From positions 19,992-83,991 of the IMG/VR virus record IMGVR_UViG_3300009159_000056: DNA of 64,000 nt; one strand, written 5' to 3'. The position numbers were made by a program, and so were the translations under genes. The stretch is from a virus. Of the stretch, positions 51,794 through 59,696 are shown in pieces; the stretch's first letter is position 1, and every line of letters begins with the position of its first letter. The notes beneath the pieces were generated by a model, which saw only the letters and a list, made by a program, of their open reading frames with translations, ran no database searches and was not told where the DNA came from.

Positions 51794-51832
51794 CATCAAC
51801 CTATTATTCATTCTACCGTACTTTTTGATATT
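51794..51832. repeat. 39-bp direct repeat, copy 2 (promoter cassette)
   Basis: Identical to 51298-51336; starts with CATCAACC and ends GATATT on the plus strand. Confidence 0.9.
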
Positions 51833-51838
51833 AGTCAA
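51810..51838 (-). promoter_or_regulatory. Sigma70-type promoter for the 58-aa gene
   Basis: -35 TTGACT (51833-51838), 17-nt spacer, -10 TAGAAT (51810-51815), overlapping repeat copy 2. Confidence 0.75.
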
Positions 51839-51879
51839 GGAATTTGTTTCGAAAAGATCGTTTCAAAAATGTAACGAAA

Positions 51880-51904
51880 AAGGGGGAACCGAAATTCCCC
51901 CCTT
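51880..51904 (-). terminator. Rho-independent terminator
   Basis: On the minus strand a G-rich arm and TTCCCCCTT arm enclose TTTCGG and are followed by a T-run. It ends transcription of the 96-aa gene. Confidence 0.8.
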
Positions 51905-51907
51905 AAG

Positions 51908-52198
51908 CTAAGCAATTAGCCGTTTCAATTTTTTATACATTAAGGTAGCTTCAGAAAGGTCAAAATTATCGTGTTTATACATATAGTCAATTTTACGTTT
52001 CACCACAATCAAAGCTTTTTCAGCCTCAAAACGGTCAATAAAATCAACACCTTTCATCATTTTACGAATTTCAACTTCATCAATACTATATTCAGCCCAT
52101 TTTTTAGAAGCAGGTATTTCACTTATTTTTAGAAAACCTTTAGACTTAGAAGTAGAATTATAACGGTTCACAAGGTTAGCAAGTTTAGAATAAGCCAT
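51908..52198 (-). CDS. Small basic protein, 96 aa
   Basis: Start at ATG 52196-52198 (GGAG 8 nt upstream), three codons inside the longest frame. Sequence 'MAYSKLANLVNRYNSTSKSKGFLKISEIP', 'DEVEIRKMMKGVDFIDRF', 'ALIVVKRKIDYMYKHD', rich in Lys and helix-forming residues. It is a single-gene early unit with its own promoter and terminator. Function unknown. Confidence 0.7.
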   Translation of the reverse strand: MAYSKLANLVNRYNSTSKSKGFLKISEIPASKKWAEYSIDEVEIRKMMKGVDFIDRFEAEKALIVVKRKIDYMYKHDNFDLSEATLMYKKLKRLIA

Positions 52199-52228
52199 AT
52201 TCACCACTCCTTCATTAGCCCAATTTTT

Positions 52229-52257
52229 ATTCTAGCCTAGAAGCGGATATTTGTCAA
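52229..52257 (-). promoter_or_regulatory. Sigma70-type promoter for the 96-aa gene
   Basis: -35 TTGACA (52252-52257), 17-nt spacer, -10 TAGAAT (52229-52234). The -35 is inside the end of the nuclease gene. Confidence 0.8.
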
Positions 52258-52904
52258 GCGAAAAGTTCACGAACCTCGTCTTCATAAAGGTACTTGGGCT
52301 TGACAAATACCTGAGGCTCCTCGTGGTCAACGGCGATCAGGATAGCAATTTGAGGAATCACCATCCCCAGCCGCTCCTCGGCCATCATAGCGTAGCAGGT
52401 TGCCTGAAGGAAATAGCTCTGAATCCATTCTTCCTTCTTCGGCTTCCTTGATGTCTTGAAATCAATGATAGAGTTGATACCATCGAACTCAGCAATGCAA
52501 TCGGTAGCACCAGCAGTCTTGAGTACGTCAGAATAGAGAAAATACTCAAGACCGTAGATTTTGCCGATACGCTCATCGAGGATAGGACGAAGCTGCCTGA
52601 AGGTGTCTACGTTTGCCGGCATAGAACCCTTTGGGAAGCTTTCGTTGTTGAGTAGGTAGTGTTCTGCAATGTCATGGATTGCAGTACCACGATTCGCTGC
52701 CTGTGTTGAAATTCGGTTGGCTTCAGCATCGCCGACTTTCTTTCTCCATTCAAGGAGTGCAGTTTTATCCAGCTTCTCGTCAAGGATAGTTGTGACTGAC
52801 TTGTACTTCCCCCCTTCGGGAGTCACATAGTGACGTTTTCCATCAATCACAACTCGTTCTAGCTTGAAAGGCGTAAAGAACTCATGCTCAAATATTTTTC
52901 TCAC
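52254..52904 (-). CDS. RecB/Cas4-like PD-(D/E)XK nuclease
   Basis: In this 216-aa protein the candidate catalytic core runs 'RGTAIHDIAEHYL' (His77), 'YGLEYFLYSD' (Glu120), 'AGATDCIAEFDG' (Asp135), 'SIIDFKTSRKPKKEEW' (Asp148, Lys150) and 'YFLQATCYAMMAEE' (Gln167). This is the order of RecB-family exonucleases. Probably an exonuclease in phage recombination or host DNA degradation. Overlaps the PhoH gene by 4 nt. Confidence 0.85.
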   Translation of the reverse strand: MRKIFEHEFFTPFKLERVVIDGKRHYVTPEGGKYKSVTTILDEKLDKTALLEWRKKVGDAEANRISTQAANRGTAIHDIAEHYLLNNESFPKGSMPANVDTFRQLRPILDERIGKIYGLEYFLYSDVLKTAGATDCIAEFDGINSIIDFKTSRKPKKEEWIQSYFLQATCYAMMAEERLGMVIPQIAILIAVDHEEPQVFVKPKYLYEDEVRELFA

Positions 52905-53638
52905 GCAGCGATACCCAATCTGTGTTTCGAAATGATATACTCCTTGACCATCGCAGATCTCACAATATCATTTTCATTAAATTCAATAAATTCGAAGGAC
53001 TTCATCCTGTCAATAATTTTCATGAAGTCCTTGAGTCCGTTCCTATCCTGCTCGCGAGTGAAGTCAGACTGGCTGAAATCTCCTGAGAAGATAATCTTGC
53101 AGTTCTTACCTACACGAGTGATTATCGAATCAAGCTCATGCAGTGTCAGATTGGCAATCTCGTCAACCACAATGATGCTATCATTAAGAGTAATGCCTCG
53201 TATGAAAGAAGTAGATATGAAGTCCACAATCCCTCGGGACTTAAGTACCTCATAAGCATCTCCTCTTCCAAAGAGCTCTGAGCAGATAGCGTAGTAGGGT
53301 GCTTCATATACCTTCGCCTTTTCCTTATTGTTTCCTGGTAGGAATCCCATATCTCTGGTAGGCACTACACTTCTAACAATGACGACTTTCTTATATATGC
53401 TGTCAGTTTTGATGACTTCTTTCAAAGAAAGATACAACGAGATGAAACTTTTACCAGTACCAGCCATGCCATGTAGCATCAAATTTTTGTGATTGAAATT
53501 TTGATACGTTAGCTTTTGATTGGCTGTTAATGGTTCGAAATGTTTTAGGCTCAAATTGTTTCTTTGAACGCTTTCTTCCTTTCCACCTTGTTGACGCTGT
53601 ATTCTTTTTTCTTTTCTAGTCAATCTTTCTGTTGTCAT
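52901..53638 (-). CDS. phoH: PhoH-like P-loop ATPase
   Basis: In this 245-aa protein Walker A is GMAGTGKS at residues 57-64 and Walker B is 'SIIVVDEIANLTLHELDSIITRVG'. 'IVRSVVPTRDMGFLPGNNKEK' and 'CKIIFSGDFSQSDF' are signature PhoH segments. phoH is widespread in marine and other T4-like phages; the function is unsettled (an RNA helicase-like role has been proposed). A basic N-terminus precedes the ATPase. Confidence 0.92.
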   Translation of the reverse strand: MTTERLTRKEKRIQRQQGGKEESVQRNNLSLKHFEPLTANQKLTYQNFNHKNLMLHGMAGTGKSFISLYLSLKEVIKTDSIYKKVVIVRSVVPTRDMGFLPGNNKEKAKVYEAPYYAICSELFGRGDAYEVLKSRGIVDFISTSFIRGITLNDSIIVVDEIANLTLHELDSIITRVGKNCKIIFSGDFSQSDFTREQDRNGLKDFMKIIDRMKSFEFIEFNENDIVRSAMVKEYIISKHRLGIAA

Positions 53639-53650
53639 TGTTACTCTTTT

Positions 53651-53893
53651 TTAAAATGTGTTAATCGTACTCCTAGAGATACCCTTTGAGTTGCCTTTTT
53701 TGATAGTCTTGAGCAAATCTCTGAAACCCGAATCAGGCTTCTTCAATCCTCTACCAGACGACAGGGCTGGTGCACCATTAACTAGTTGCGTTATGTGTGG
53801 GTTAGTCTTCAAATACTCATCTAGAGCCGAAATACCCATAAAGTCGGTATGCTCCTCACCAGTTTCATTATTAAGAAATTTGTACGTTGGCAT
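53651..53893 (-). CDS. FmdB-like small conserved protein lacking Cys
   Basis: This 80-aa protein has 'MPTYKFLNNETGEEHTDFMGISALDEYLKTNPHI', the layout of FmdB-type proteins in cyanophage-type T4-like phages, followed by a 'SGFRDLLKTIKKGN' end. The zinc-ribbon Cys pairs of classic FmdB are absent. It sits upstream of phoH. Role unknown. Confidence 0.7.
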   Translation of the reverse strand: MPTYKFLNNETGEEHTDFMGISALDEYLKTNPHITQLVNGAPALSSGRGLKKPDSGFRDLLKTIKKGNSKGISRSTINTF

Positions 53894-54111
53894 TACAGAT
53901 TATCTTCCTCAAACTTTGAATAGTTTGTTTCGAAACCAGTTTCGTCTTCTTCGTCTTCAATTAGAGCGGTGATATCCCTGGTGCGAAGGGCACGTTCAAC
54001 TCTCTTTTGATTCTTCTTTTCAAGGTAGTTACTACGGTTATCAGAATATTCTTCTTCATCATCGTAGGACCAGTCATTCTTACGAAATTTCTTGAAGGTA
54101 GCCTTGCTCAT
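53893..54111 (-). CDS. Small charged conserved protein, 72 aa
   Basis: Start at ATG 54109-54111, overlapping the preceding stop. 'FKKFRKNDWSYDDEEEYSDNRSNYLEKKNQKRVERALRTRDI' in parts. The pattern '(K)FRKN.W..DDE' recurs in T4-like phages. Function unknown. Confidence 0.65.
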   Translation of the reverse strand: MSKATFKKFRKNDWSYDDEEEYSDNRSNYLEKKNQKRVERALRTRDITALIEDEEDETGFETNYSKFEEDNL

Positions 54112-54530
54112 TATGCGATCAATCCCGGATATGCTTCGCTGACGATTTCTGCTGTAATGCCTTTCCATGGCAGCTTCTTGTCTTTGACAGCACAAAGAAG
54201 CTTGGCATCGGCAGGTGTGACTGTTTCCAACATTTCTACGAACATGAACTCTCTCTTGTTCTGCTTCAATTTAGGATTGCCGCCTTCGATAAAATGAACA
54301 AGCTTGCGAGCATCATGAATCAAAACATTTTCTTGGTCTACAAGATCATTTGGCTTGTAGGGAGGAGTACCTTCTGGCAATAGCCACTTGACACGAGAGT
54401 CGAATGCTCCTTGAAGGATTGTCTTGATAACGAAATGATCGTTCTCTCTCAATACTCGTACTTTTTCTTCTTTGGTTTTAAATTTCGACACATTCTCTAA
54501 AAATTCAGCAACACCAATTCTCGTAGCCAT
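54111..54530 (-). CDS. Conserved T4-like protein (DUF6433-like), 139 aa
   Basis: 'TKEEKVRVLRENDHFVIKTILQGAFDSRVKWLLPEGTPPYKPN' in parts, and 'KREFMFVEMLETVTPADAKLLCAVKDKKLPWKGITAEIVSEAYPGL' at the C-terminus. This layout matches a protein family conserved next to rnh or phoH in cyanophage-type T4-like genomes. Family name from memory; function unknown. Confidence 0.7.
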   Translation of the reverse strand: MATRIGVAEFLENVSKFKTKEEKVRVLRENDHFVIKTILQGAFDSRVKWLLPEGTPPYKPNDLVDQENVLIHDARKLVHFIEGGNPKLKQNKREFMFVEMLETVTPADAKLLCAVKDKKLPWKGITAEIVSEAYPGLIA

Positions 54531-55378
54531 TAAAATTCCCCTATGTTTTCCATTAAGTTTTTAAGTTTGTTAGCAATGAAATAATTAAACATCTTCTCAC
54601 GACCCTTGTCGGTTTGTGCATTATATGATTCTAGAATCTTCTCTTGTACAGTGCCAGGCACCATACTTAGATTAATCAAGTGTTTGTTCCGTGCATAATT
54701 CCGAGCCAAAGAGTGATCAAATTTACCATCAAGACCAAGCTCGATCAGTGCCTCCATCTTCTTCTGAGTCAGCGGCTTCTGGCGCTCCCCAATAACAAGG
54801 CAATTATCAGAAGAGAGTACGTTAGGTACGCCATCGCCACTATCTCCCTTGAGTACATGCTCGATCAAATAACGATCCGGATCGGGATGAGAAATTTTCT
54901 TCTTGCGAACAGGATCATACTGCTGAACCCCATCATACTTATGGAGCTGGATAAAGTCCTTATCACCAGAAAGGATCAGGATGTTCTGTTCCTCATGCTT
55001 CTCCTTAACGAGAGTCGCAATGATGTCATCCGCCTCAGCAGATTCAATATCAATAACACGGTATGGGAAATATTCTTTGAGCTCAGCACGAATCTTGTTC
55101 ATGCATTCGAAGATAGACTTCCAGTCCATTTCGGACTTCTCTTGAGCCTTCTTACGGTTCGCCTTGTAATAAGGGAACAGCTGCTTACGCCAGTAGTTGG
55201 TGTTATCACAAGCGATAATCATTTCACCAAACTCTTGACCGAATTTAGACTTGTACGAGCGAAGAGAATTGAGAACCATATGGCGAACCATATTCTCTTC
55301 TATTTTAGCATTTGTATGGTTGCCAATTTGAACCATCAGGTTCGACAACATCACTTGGTTGAGATCAACGATAATCAT
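54530..55378 (-). CDS. rnh: RNase H / 5'-3' exonuclease (T4 Rnh-like)
   Basis: 282 aa from ATG 55376-55378; a 16-residue longer frame exists. Conserved FEN-type metal ligands: 'IIVDLNQV' (first Asp), 'MIIACDNTNYWRKQLFPYYKANRKK', 'DIESAEADDIIATLVKE', 'ILILSGDKDFIQLHKY', 'LKGDSGDGVPN'. The end 'MENIGEF' matches the T4 Rnh end 'NSINEF'. It removes lagging-strand RNA primers. Confidence 0.9.
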   Translation of the reverse strand: MIIVDLNQVMLSNLMVQIGNHTNAKIEENMVRHMVLNSLRSYKSKFGQEFGEMIIACDNTNYWRKQLFPYYKANRKKAQEKSEMDWKSIFECMNKIRAELKEYFPYRVIDIESAEADDIIATLVKEKHEEQNILILSGDKDFIQLHKYDGVQQYDPVRKKKISHPDPDRYLIEHVLKGDSGDGVPNVLSSDNCLVIGERQKPLTQKKMEALIELGLDGKFDHSLARNYARNKHLINLSMVPGTVQEKILESYNAQTDKGREKMFNYFIANKLKNLMENIGEF

Positions 55379-55391
55379 TACGATACAGCTT

Positions 55392-55793
55392 TCAGCTGTT
55401 TCCTTTCTCGAGGTTTTTAAATTCAATATGGAGTTTTTTAGCTAAACTGAAAACTCCCTTATTGGATAGATCAGGTTCGAAGATGTTTTCTGATATTTGT
55501 TGGAACGGGTGGTCCATATTGTAATGCTTACACAATAAAGACCTGATTGCTTCTACCATAAAGGCGCCATCCTTAACGTTAGGATCATCAATCAACTCAT
55601 CATCTTCGTCCATGTCAGCAAAATCAAACCCTGCTGATTCTAGATACGTGAAAAGCATAGGAATAACAGTAGCCAGCGTTTCATTAATATGATGTTGTTT
55701 CAATTGATAAATTTTAGAGTCAACTTCCTCTAAATTTACAGGGGCGGCGTATGGGTTATTATTATTCTTAGGAAACGGTATAACGTTATCCAT
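55392..55793 (-). CDS. Conserved acidic protein, 133 aa
   Basis: Opens MDNVIPFPKNNNNP then a helical region ('DSKIYQLKQHHINETLATVIPMLFTYLESAGFDF' in parts) and an acidic turn (DEDDELIDDP). It resembles conserved unknown proteins of cyanophage-type T4-like phages. An exact TATAAATA box upstream suggests late expression. Overlaps the longer Rnh frame. Confidence 0.65.
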   Translation of the reverse strand: MDNVIPFPKNNNNPYAAPVNLEEVDSKIYQLKQHHINETLATVIPMLFTYLESAGFDFADMDEDDELIDDPNVKDGAFMVEAIRSLLCKHYNMDHPFQQISENIFEPDLSNKGVFSLAKKLHIEFKNLEKGNS

Positions 55794-55823
55794 TAAATTA
55801 CCTTTTTCAACGGGAACTGCATA

Positions 55824-55831
55824 TATTTATA
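55824..55831 (-). promoter_or_regulatory. T4-type late promoter (TATAAATA)
   Basis: Exact consensus, 31 nt upstream of the 133-aa gene. Confidence 0.7.
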
Positions 55832-55833
55832 CA

Positions 55834-56835
55834 TTATGTTCTGTAGATAAATCTATCTTCGTTTTCGTTCCGATTCTTAAGGTTGCCATCAGCCTTCTTG
55901 AGAACCAAAGAGTTCATCAAAGATGTCCATTCTACTTCTCTACGTTTCCAGTTGAAACGAATGTCAGCGTAAGACTTTACAAATCCTAGCTCTGTATCAA
56001 GATTATCTGTACGAACAGAATCAATAGCATCCGCTAGAACAGAGTAGAAACGACTAGCATGCATGCTAGGATCTTCATCAAAATTGTACATGCGAGTAAG
56101 ACCACCACTAGTGTCCCAGAGAGCGCCGAGATTACTATGCACACACAGAGTACGAGATGACATAGCTTCCATCAAACTGATGCAAGAAGATTCGGTCCAA
56201 ATTGACGGGTATGCATAAATATGAGCCTTGTCAAGAGCTTCGCGAATAACTTCGTTCTTCTGGTAACCATGATAGTTGATTTGCGGATGATTGATACAAC
56301 GATCAAACAGTGCCTTGTATTGGGCGTCACGATCTCCCCAACCATACATATTGAAGCTCGAATATACATCAAGAACGATATTCTTGTCTTCCTCTGCTAG
56401 TCTTTCGAATACAGGAACAAGAATTTCTAACCCACGATGAGGAGTAGTGTGATAGATAAGATTGACTTTCTCAAAAGGATCTGGCTTATCTTTAACTTCA
56501 AAAGGCTCGATAGCATTACACAAGGTAACACACTTCCAATAAGGAATGTTAAAAGCTTTTTGGAAACCAGTTTGCTGCCAATGAGAATTGAACACCAACA
56601 TGTCGAAATTCTTCCAGCCATTGTTCTTCAATGGTCCAATAGAATTAGGATCTTCGGGTAGGTCCTGATGCCAATAAATTTTAATAAGATCAGGATTCAA
56701 AGGCTCTTGAATGCGAGAAACGAAAATTTGAAACTGATCAGTCAGCTCCTTCGGGAGACGCTCGATCAGCTTGTATTTCATCAATTCACTACCACCCATC
56801 GCCTTGGCGCTGAGTTCATCTTTAGCTAACGGCAT
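55834..56835 (-). CDS. Glycosyltransferase, GT4-like
   Basis: This 333-aa protein has 'MPLAKDELSAKAMGGSELMKYKL' (GGSE typical of GT-B acceptor side), 'LIYHTTPHRGLEILVPVFERL', 'INYHGYQKNEVIREALDKAHIYAYPSIWTESSCISLMEAMSS' in parts. The last is the E-x7-E nucleotide-sugar region. Probably modifies DNA, virion or host surface glycans. It overlaps the epimerase gene by 14 nt, so they are co-expressed. Confidence 0.85.
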   Translation of the reverse strand: MPLAKDELSAKAMGGSELMKYKLIERLPKELTDQFQIFVSRIQEPLNPDLIKIYWHQDLPEDPNSIGPLKNNGWKNFDMLVFNSHWQQTGFQKAFNIPYWKCVTLCNAIEPFEVKDKPDPFEKVNLIYHTTPHRGLEILVPVFERLAEEDKNIVLDVYSSFNMYGWGDRDAQYKALFDRCINHPQINYHGYQKNEVIREALDKAHIYAYPSIWTESSCISLMEAMSSRTLCVHSNLGALWDTSGGLTRMYNFDEDPSMHASRFYSVLADAIDSVRTDNLDTELGFVKSYADIRFNWKRREVEWTSLMNSLVLKKADGNLKNRNENEDRFIYRT

Positions 56836-57676
56836 AGTTCTCTTTCCATTCTTTAATGTGATTAATTACGTCCTTGGTTGCTTTCCAACCAGGAACGTTA
56901 GGCAAACTCAATGTTGTGTGCAGTTCATATGGTCTTTTGTCAAGCTGATACTCGATAGAGTGGTCGAATGCATCGGCAATTTCCTGGATTGAATAGTTTT
57001 GACCAGTACCAATATGGAAAACTCTGTTCATATCATTCTTCTTCAGGATAAGTTCAAGAGCATCTATTGTATCATCGATATGAGTGAAATCACGGCGGCG
57101 ATTTGGTCCATACACGGGTAGAGGCACGTCTTCCTCAACCTTCTGCTTGAATTTACGAATGACTGTGGTGTACTCACCCAAATCCTTCTCTCTCATCGAA
57201 CCATAGACATTATAAAACTTTACAATAGAAAAGTCAATGCCAAAGTGCATGTTATACAAATATAAAATGTCATCACATACCTTCTTGGAAAAAGTGTATG
57301 GATTATTAAACTTGTCGGTAAATTCAGTCGTCGATGATGATGCATAATATAGCTTACCAGAGGGATTGGTCTCGCGCATGTACTCGAGAATAGCAATCGT
57401 ACTCTGGTAGTTGTTGAGCAATGTTTCTTGTGGGTAGTCGAACGACATAGAAATTCTAGCGTTGTTAGCTAGATGATAAATTACGTCATATATTTTGACT
57501 GATTCTTTACAAAAACTAACAACATCGGTGAGGTAGTAATTTACATCACCCTTTACCATCCATCTAACGTCGCCCGTGGAAAGATCATCAACAACATCAA
57601 CTGAATGATCCTGCATCAATCTTTCCACAAGAAAACTACCAATGAAACCTAGTCCACCTGTTACAAGGATACGCAT
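56822..57676 (-). CDS. NAD-dependent nucleotide-sugar epimerase/dehydratase (SDR)
   Basis: This 284-aa protein has a Rossmann motif 'MRILVTGGLGFIGSFLVERL', 'YASSSTTEF', and catalytic YxxxK in 'NPYTFSKKVCDD'. 'FYNVYGSMREK' and 'YGPNRRRDFTHIDDTIDALELIL' follow, as in UDP-glucose 4-epimerase-like enzymes. It makes or converts a nucleotide sugar, probably for the adjacent glycosyltransferase. Its substrate cannot be told from sequence alone. Confidence 0.88.
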   Translation of the reverse strand: MRILVTGGLGFIGSFLVERLMQDHSVDVVDDLSTGDVRWMVKGDVNYYLTDVVSFCKESVKIYDVIYHLANNARISMSFDYPQETLLNNYQSTIAILEYMRETNPSGKLYYASSSTTEFTDKFNNPYTFSKKVCDDILYLYNMHFGIDFSIVKFYNVYGSMREKDLGEYTTVIRKFKQKVEEDVPLPVYGPNRRRDFTHIDDTIDALELILKKNDMNRVFHIGTGQNYSIQEIADAFDHSIEYQLDKRPYELHTTLSLPNVPGWKATKDVINHIKEWKENYAVS

Positions 57677-58254
57677 CAGCTACGTTCTGCTTCCGTAGCC
57701 TGAGAATTAAGGTAAGCCATAATGCTTTCTGGACTAGAAATACCATAAGGATCATCGTTAGCTTCATCGCGATAACCTGGCTCTTCAAACCAAGCTTCGA
57801 TCAAACCATCATCGATGATAGCGGCATAACGCCAAGAACGCTTACCGAAGCCAAGGTTGTACTTGTTAACAAGCATCCCAAGACCCTGAGTAAATGATGC
57901 ATTACCGTCAGGGATAACTTTAACATTGAAGATGCTTTGACTGTTCGACCAAGCAGTCATAACAAAAGAATCGTTCACCGACATACAATAAATTTCATCA
58001 ATATCGTGAAGCTCTTGAAATTCATTGTACATCTGTTCGAACCCAGGAAGCTGAAAAATCGAACAGGTAGGAGTGAAAGCGCCAGGAACCGAGAAAAGGA
58101 TAACTCGCTTCCCAGCAAAATAATCAGCAGTGCTCATGTCCTGCCAACGATAAGGATTTGGCCCACCAACAGATTCATCACGAACACGTGTTCGAAAAGT
58201 TACATTAGGAACACGTCGACCGACATAACTAGCCATACCAATATAATTTACCAT
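57676..58254 (-). CDS. Peroxiredoxin (Prx5-like)
   Basis: In this 192-aa protein the active-site PGAFTPTCS holds the peroxidatic Cys64 in a P-x3-T-x2-C motif. 'LPGFEQMYNEFQELHDIDEIYCMSVNDSFVMTAW', 'VIPDGNASFTQGLGML' and 'GFGKRSWRYAAIIDDG' are Prx5 hallmarks. It reduces peroxides with thiols; a glutaredoxin is encoded nearby. Very unusual in phages; perhaps guards against host oxidative bursts (inference). Confidence 0.92.
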   Translation of the reverse strand: MVNYIGMASYVGRRVPNVTFRTRVRDESVGGPNPYRWQDMSTADYFAGKRVILFSVPGAFTPTCSIFQLPGFEQMYNEFQELHDIDEIYCMSVNDSFVMTAWSNSQSIFNVKVIPDGNASFTQGLGMLVNKYNLGFGKRSWRYAAIIDDGLIEAWFEEPGYRDEANDDPYGISSPESIMAYLNSQATEAERS

Positions 58255-58268
58255 AACAAATCTCCAAA

Positions 58269-58673
58269 TTATTCAGTAGTCGTTACTTCTGTAATCGTTT
58301 CTTCTGTGAATTCCATAGGAGGAGCTTGACGCTCGATAAATGCAGTATTATACTTTTGAAACTTAAATGCGCCAGTAGCAATTTCGATCACCTTCGAAGG
58401 ATCGAAAGGCTTGCAAGAGAAAATATCAAGATACATAGTGTCGTTCTCATCAACAAAATGAGCACAAATATTTGAGGTTTCAATAAGCTGAACGAGCGTA
58501 TACCCAGCCTTATCGCCCGAACCAAACTTAACAACCTGTGGTTCGCCATAGGCAACCATGTCAATTCCTTCTACCAATCTCTTGGCGAAGTCGGTAATAA
58601 CATTTGGATCGGTGATATCCGAGTGGCTGCACCCAGAACAATCCAAAATAAGATGATAACCCCAATGCGTCAT
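58269..58673 (-). CDS. speD: S-adenosylmethionine decarboxylase (phage SpeD type)
   Basis: In this 134-aa protein 'MTHWGYHLILDCSGC' is the typical start. 'VQLIETSNICAHF' holds the pyruvoyl-forming Ser67 and His72, and 'MYLDIFSCKPFD' holds Cys87. Spacing agrees with bacterial AdoMetDC (Ser63, His68, Cys83 in Thermotoga), and the ETSN form resembles cyanophage SpeD. It makes decarboxylated AdoMet for spermidine, which can neutralise packaged DNA. Confidence 0.88.
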   Translation of the reverse strand: MTHWGYHLILDCSGCSHSDITDPNVITDFAKRLVEGIDMVAYGEPQVVKFGSGDKAGYTLVQLIETSNICAHFVDENDTMYLDIFSCKPFDPSKVIEIATGAFKFQKYNTAFIERQAPPMEFTEETITEVTTTE

Positions 58674-58684
58674 GTTAGTCTCCT

Positions 58685-58993
58685 TTAGCCGCCGATAGGC
58701 TCTGGCTTGTCATAGTTAATTTTGTTGATGAATTTGAGCTTTTGCTCTTCGGTCCAGCTCTTTAGGTAGTCATTGTCTTCGTCGAACATCCTTAGATATT
58801 CGTCTTTATTTATTTCTCTGTAAGAGAGGATGACGGGGCTTGGAGTAAGATGCTCTTGCGAAAACTCGTTAAATTCTGTATTACCATATTCACAAATTAC
58901 TTCATCAAGAGCATGTTCAGTATCATCTTCTACCTCAACGCAATAGCGAATGCGAAACTGTGAAAGGCAGTCAACCATAACAAGTTTTTTCAT
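58685..58993 (-). CDS. Conserved unknown protein, 102 aa
   Basis: 'MVDCLSQFRIRYCVEVEDDTEHALDEVICEYGNTEFNEFSQEHL' in parts, then 'ISYREINKDEYLRMFDEDNDYLKSWTEEQKLKFIN'. It resembles a small family found near speD or glutaredoxin in T4-like phages of marine and rhizobial hosts. Overlaps its neighbour by 1 nt. Function unknown. Confidence 0.65.
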   Translation of the reverse strand: MKKLVMVDCLSQFRIRYCVEVEDDTEHALDEVICEYGNTEFNEFSQEHLTPSPVILSYREINKDEYLRMFDEDNDYLKSWTEEQKLKFINKINYDKPEPIGG

Positions 58994-59265
58994 TATTGAT
59001 AGCTCTGGTGCATAGTTTCTACATATTCTACTGAATCGATACGGAATGATCGCCAGCCGCCATTATCCATATCCCAAACAGCGAGCGTGTTTAGGTTTTC
59101 TGGCTTCTTGTGTTCAGCTAGAAGATATCCCTTATCTGTTCCAGGAGGCAGATGCTTAGACATTAATGTGCAACGCATCTCACGACGATCGCCGTTGACC
59201 TTAGTAAACGTCACCTTAATGACTTGTTCCTGAAGATCCTTCAGTAGTACATCACGTTCATACAT
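58993..59265 (-). CDS. WYL_2 / SH3-like small protein
   Basis: This 90-aa protein has 'DLQEQVIKVTFTKVNGDRREMRCTLMSKHLP' (in parts) and 'LAVWDMDNGGWRSFRIDSVEYVE', matching a beta-barrel family frequent in cyanophage-type T4-like genomes ('VWD..N.GWRSFR'). Probably regulatory or nucleic-acid associated. Family identification is from memory. Confidence 0.75.
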   Translation of the reverse strand: MYERDVLLKDLQEQVIKVTFTKVNGDRREMRCTLMSKHLPPGTDKGYLLAEHKKPENLNTLAVWDMDNGGWRSFRIDSVEYVETMHQSYQ

Positions 59266-59275
59266 AATTTATTCC

Positions 59276-59533
59276 TCACTCATTAAGAAGTTTAGCTGTG
59301 GAAGTTGTCTGTTCATTAATGATGGTTTGGAGCTGTGAGAACCCACCAATGTTAAAACCATCTACAACAACGACGGGGAATGTGGCAGCGCTCGGGAACA
59401 TCTCTAAGAGAGTTTCTCGAGTAAAATCGCTATCGAGCTTGAGCTCTGTGTATGAAATATTTTTCGAAGCCAAAAGAACCTTGGCTTGACTGCAGTAAGA
59501 GCAGTTTTGCTTTGTGTAAAGAGTAACCTTCAT
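59276..59533 (-). CDS. nrdC: Glutaredoxin
   Basis: 85 aa from ATG 59531-59533, overlapping the stop of the preceding 35-aa gene (ATGA). Active site CSYC (residues 11-14) in 'VTLYTKQNCSYCSQAKVLL'. 'AATFPVVVVDGFNIGGFSQLQ' holds the conserved cis-Pro and the GG motif. It reduces ribonucleotide reductase or the phage peroxiredoxin. A longer in-frame start at 59551 has no ribosome site. Confidence 0.9.
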   Translation of the reverse strand: MKVTLYTKQNCSYCSQAKVLLASKNISYTELKLDSDFTRETLLEMFPSAATFPVVVVDGFNIGGFSQLQTIINEQTTSTAKLLNE

Positions 59534-59637
59534 CCTAGTACCATCTCCCAATAAAGAGTAACATCTGCTTCGTTGAGAGGATCGAAATCAAGTTTCATCA
59601 TATCCTGCATAACGAGTAGTTCGAGTTCACTGTACAT
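59530..59637 (-). CDS. 35-aa peptide, first gene of the glutaredoxin operon
   Basis: ATG at 59635-59637 with GAGGTG upstream. MYSELELLVMQDMMKLDFDP then 'TLYWEMVLG' is acidic. Located just downstream of a perfect promoter; its stop overlaps the glutaredoxin ATG. Function unknown; may act as a leader. Confidence 0.6.
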   Translation of the reverse strand: MYSELELLVMQDMMKLDFDPLNEADVTLYWEMVLG

Positions 59638-59658
59638 TTTCACCTCAATCATGTTATA

Positions 59659-59687
59659 ATTATACCTTACATTTGCTCGTTTGTCAA
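59659..59687 (-). promoter_or_regulatory. Sigma70 promoter for the glutaredoxin operon
   Basis: -35 TTGACA (59682-59687), 17-nt spacer, -10 TATAAT (59659-59664): a perfect match. Confidence 0.85.
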
Positions 59688-59696
59688 TATTTATCT

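Noticed and set aside
54680-55420. 246-aa plus-strand open frame
   Set aside because: Antisense of the RNase H gene; no start signals or domain.
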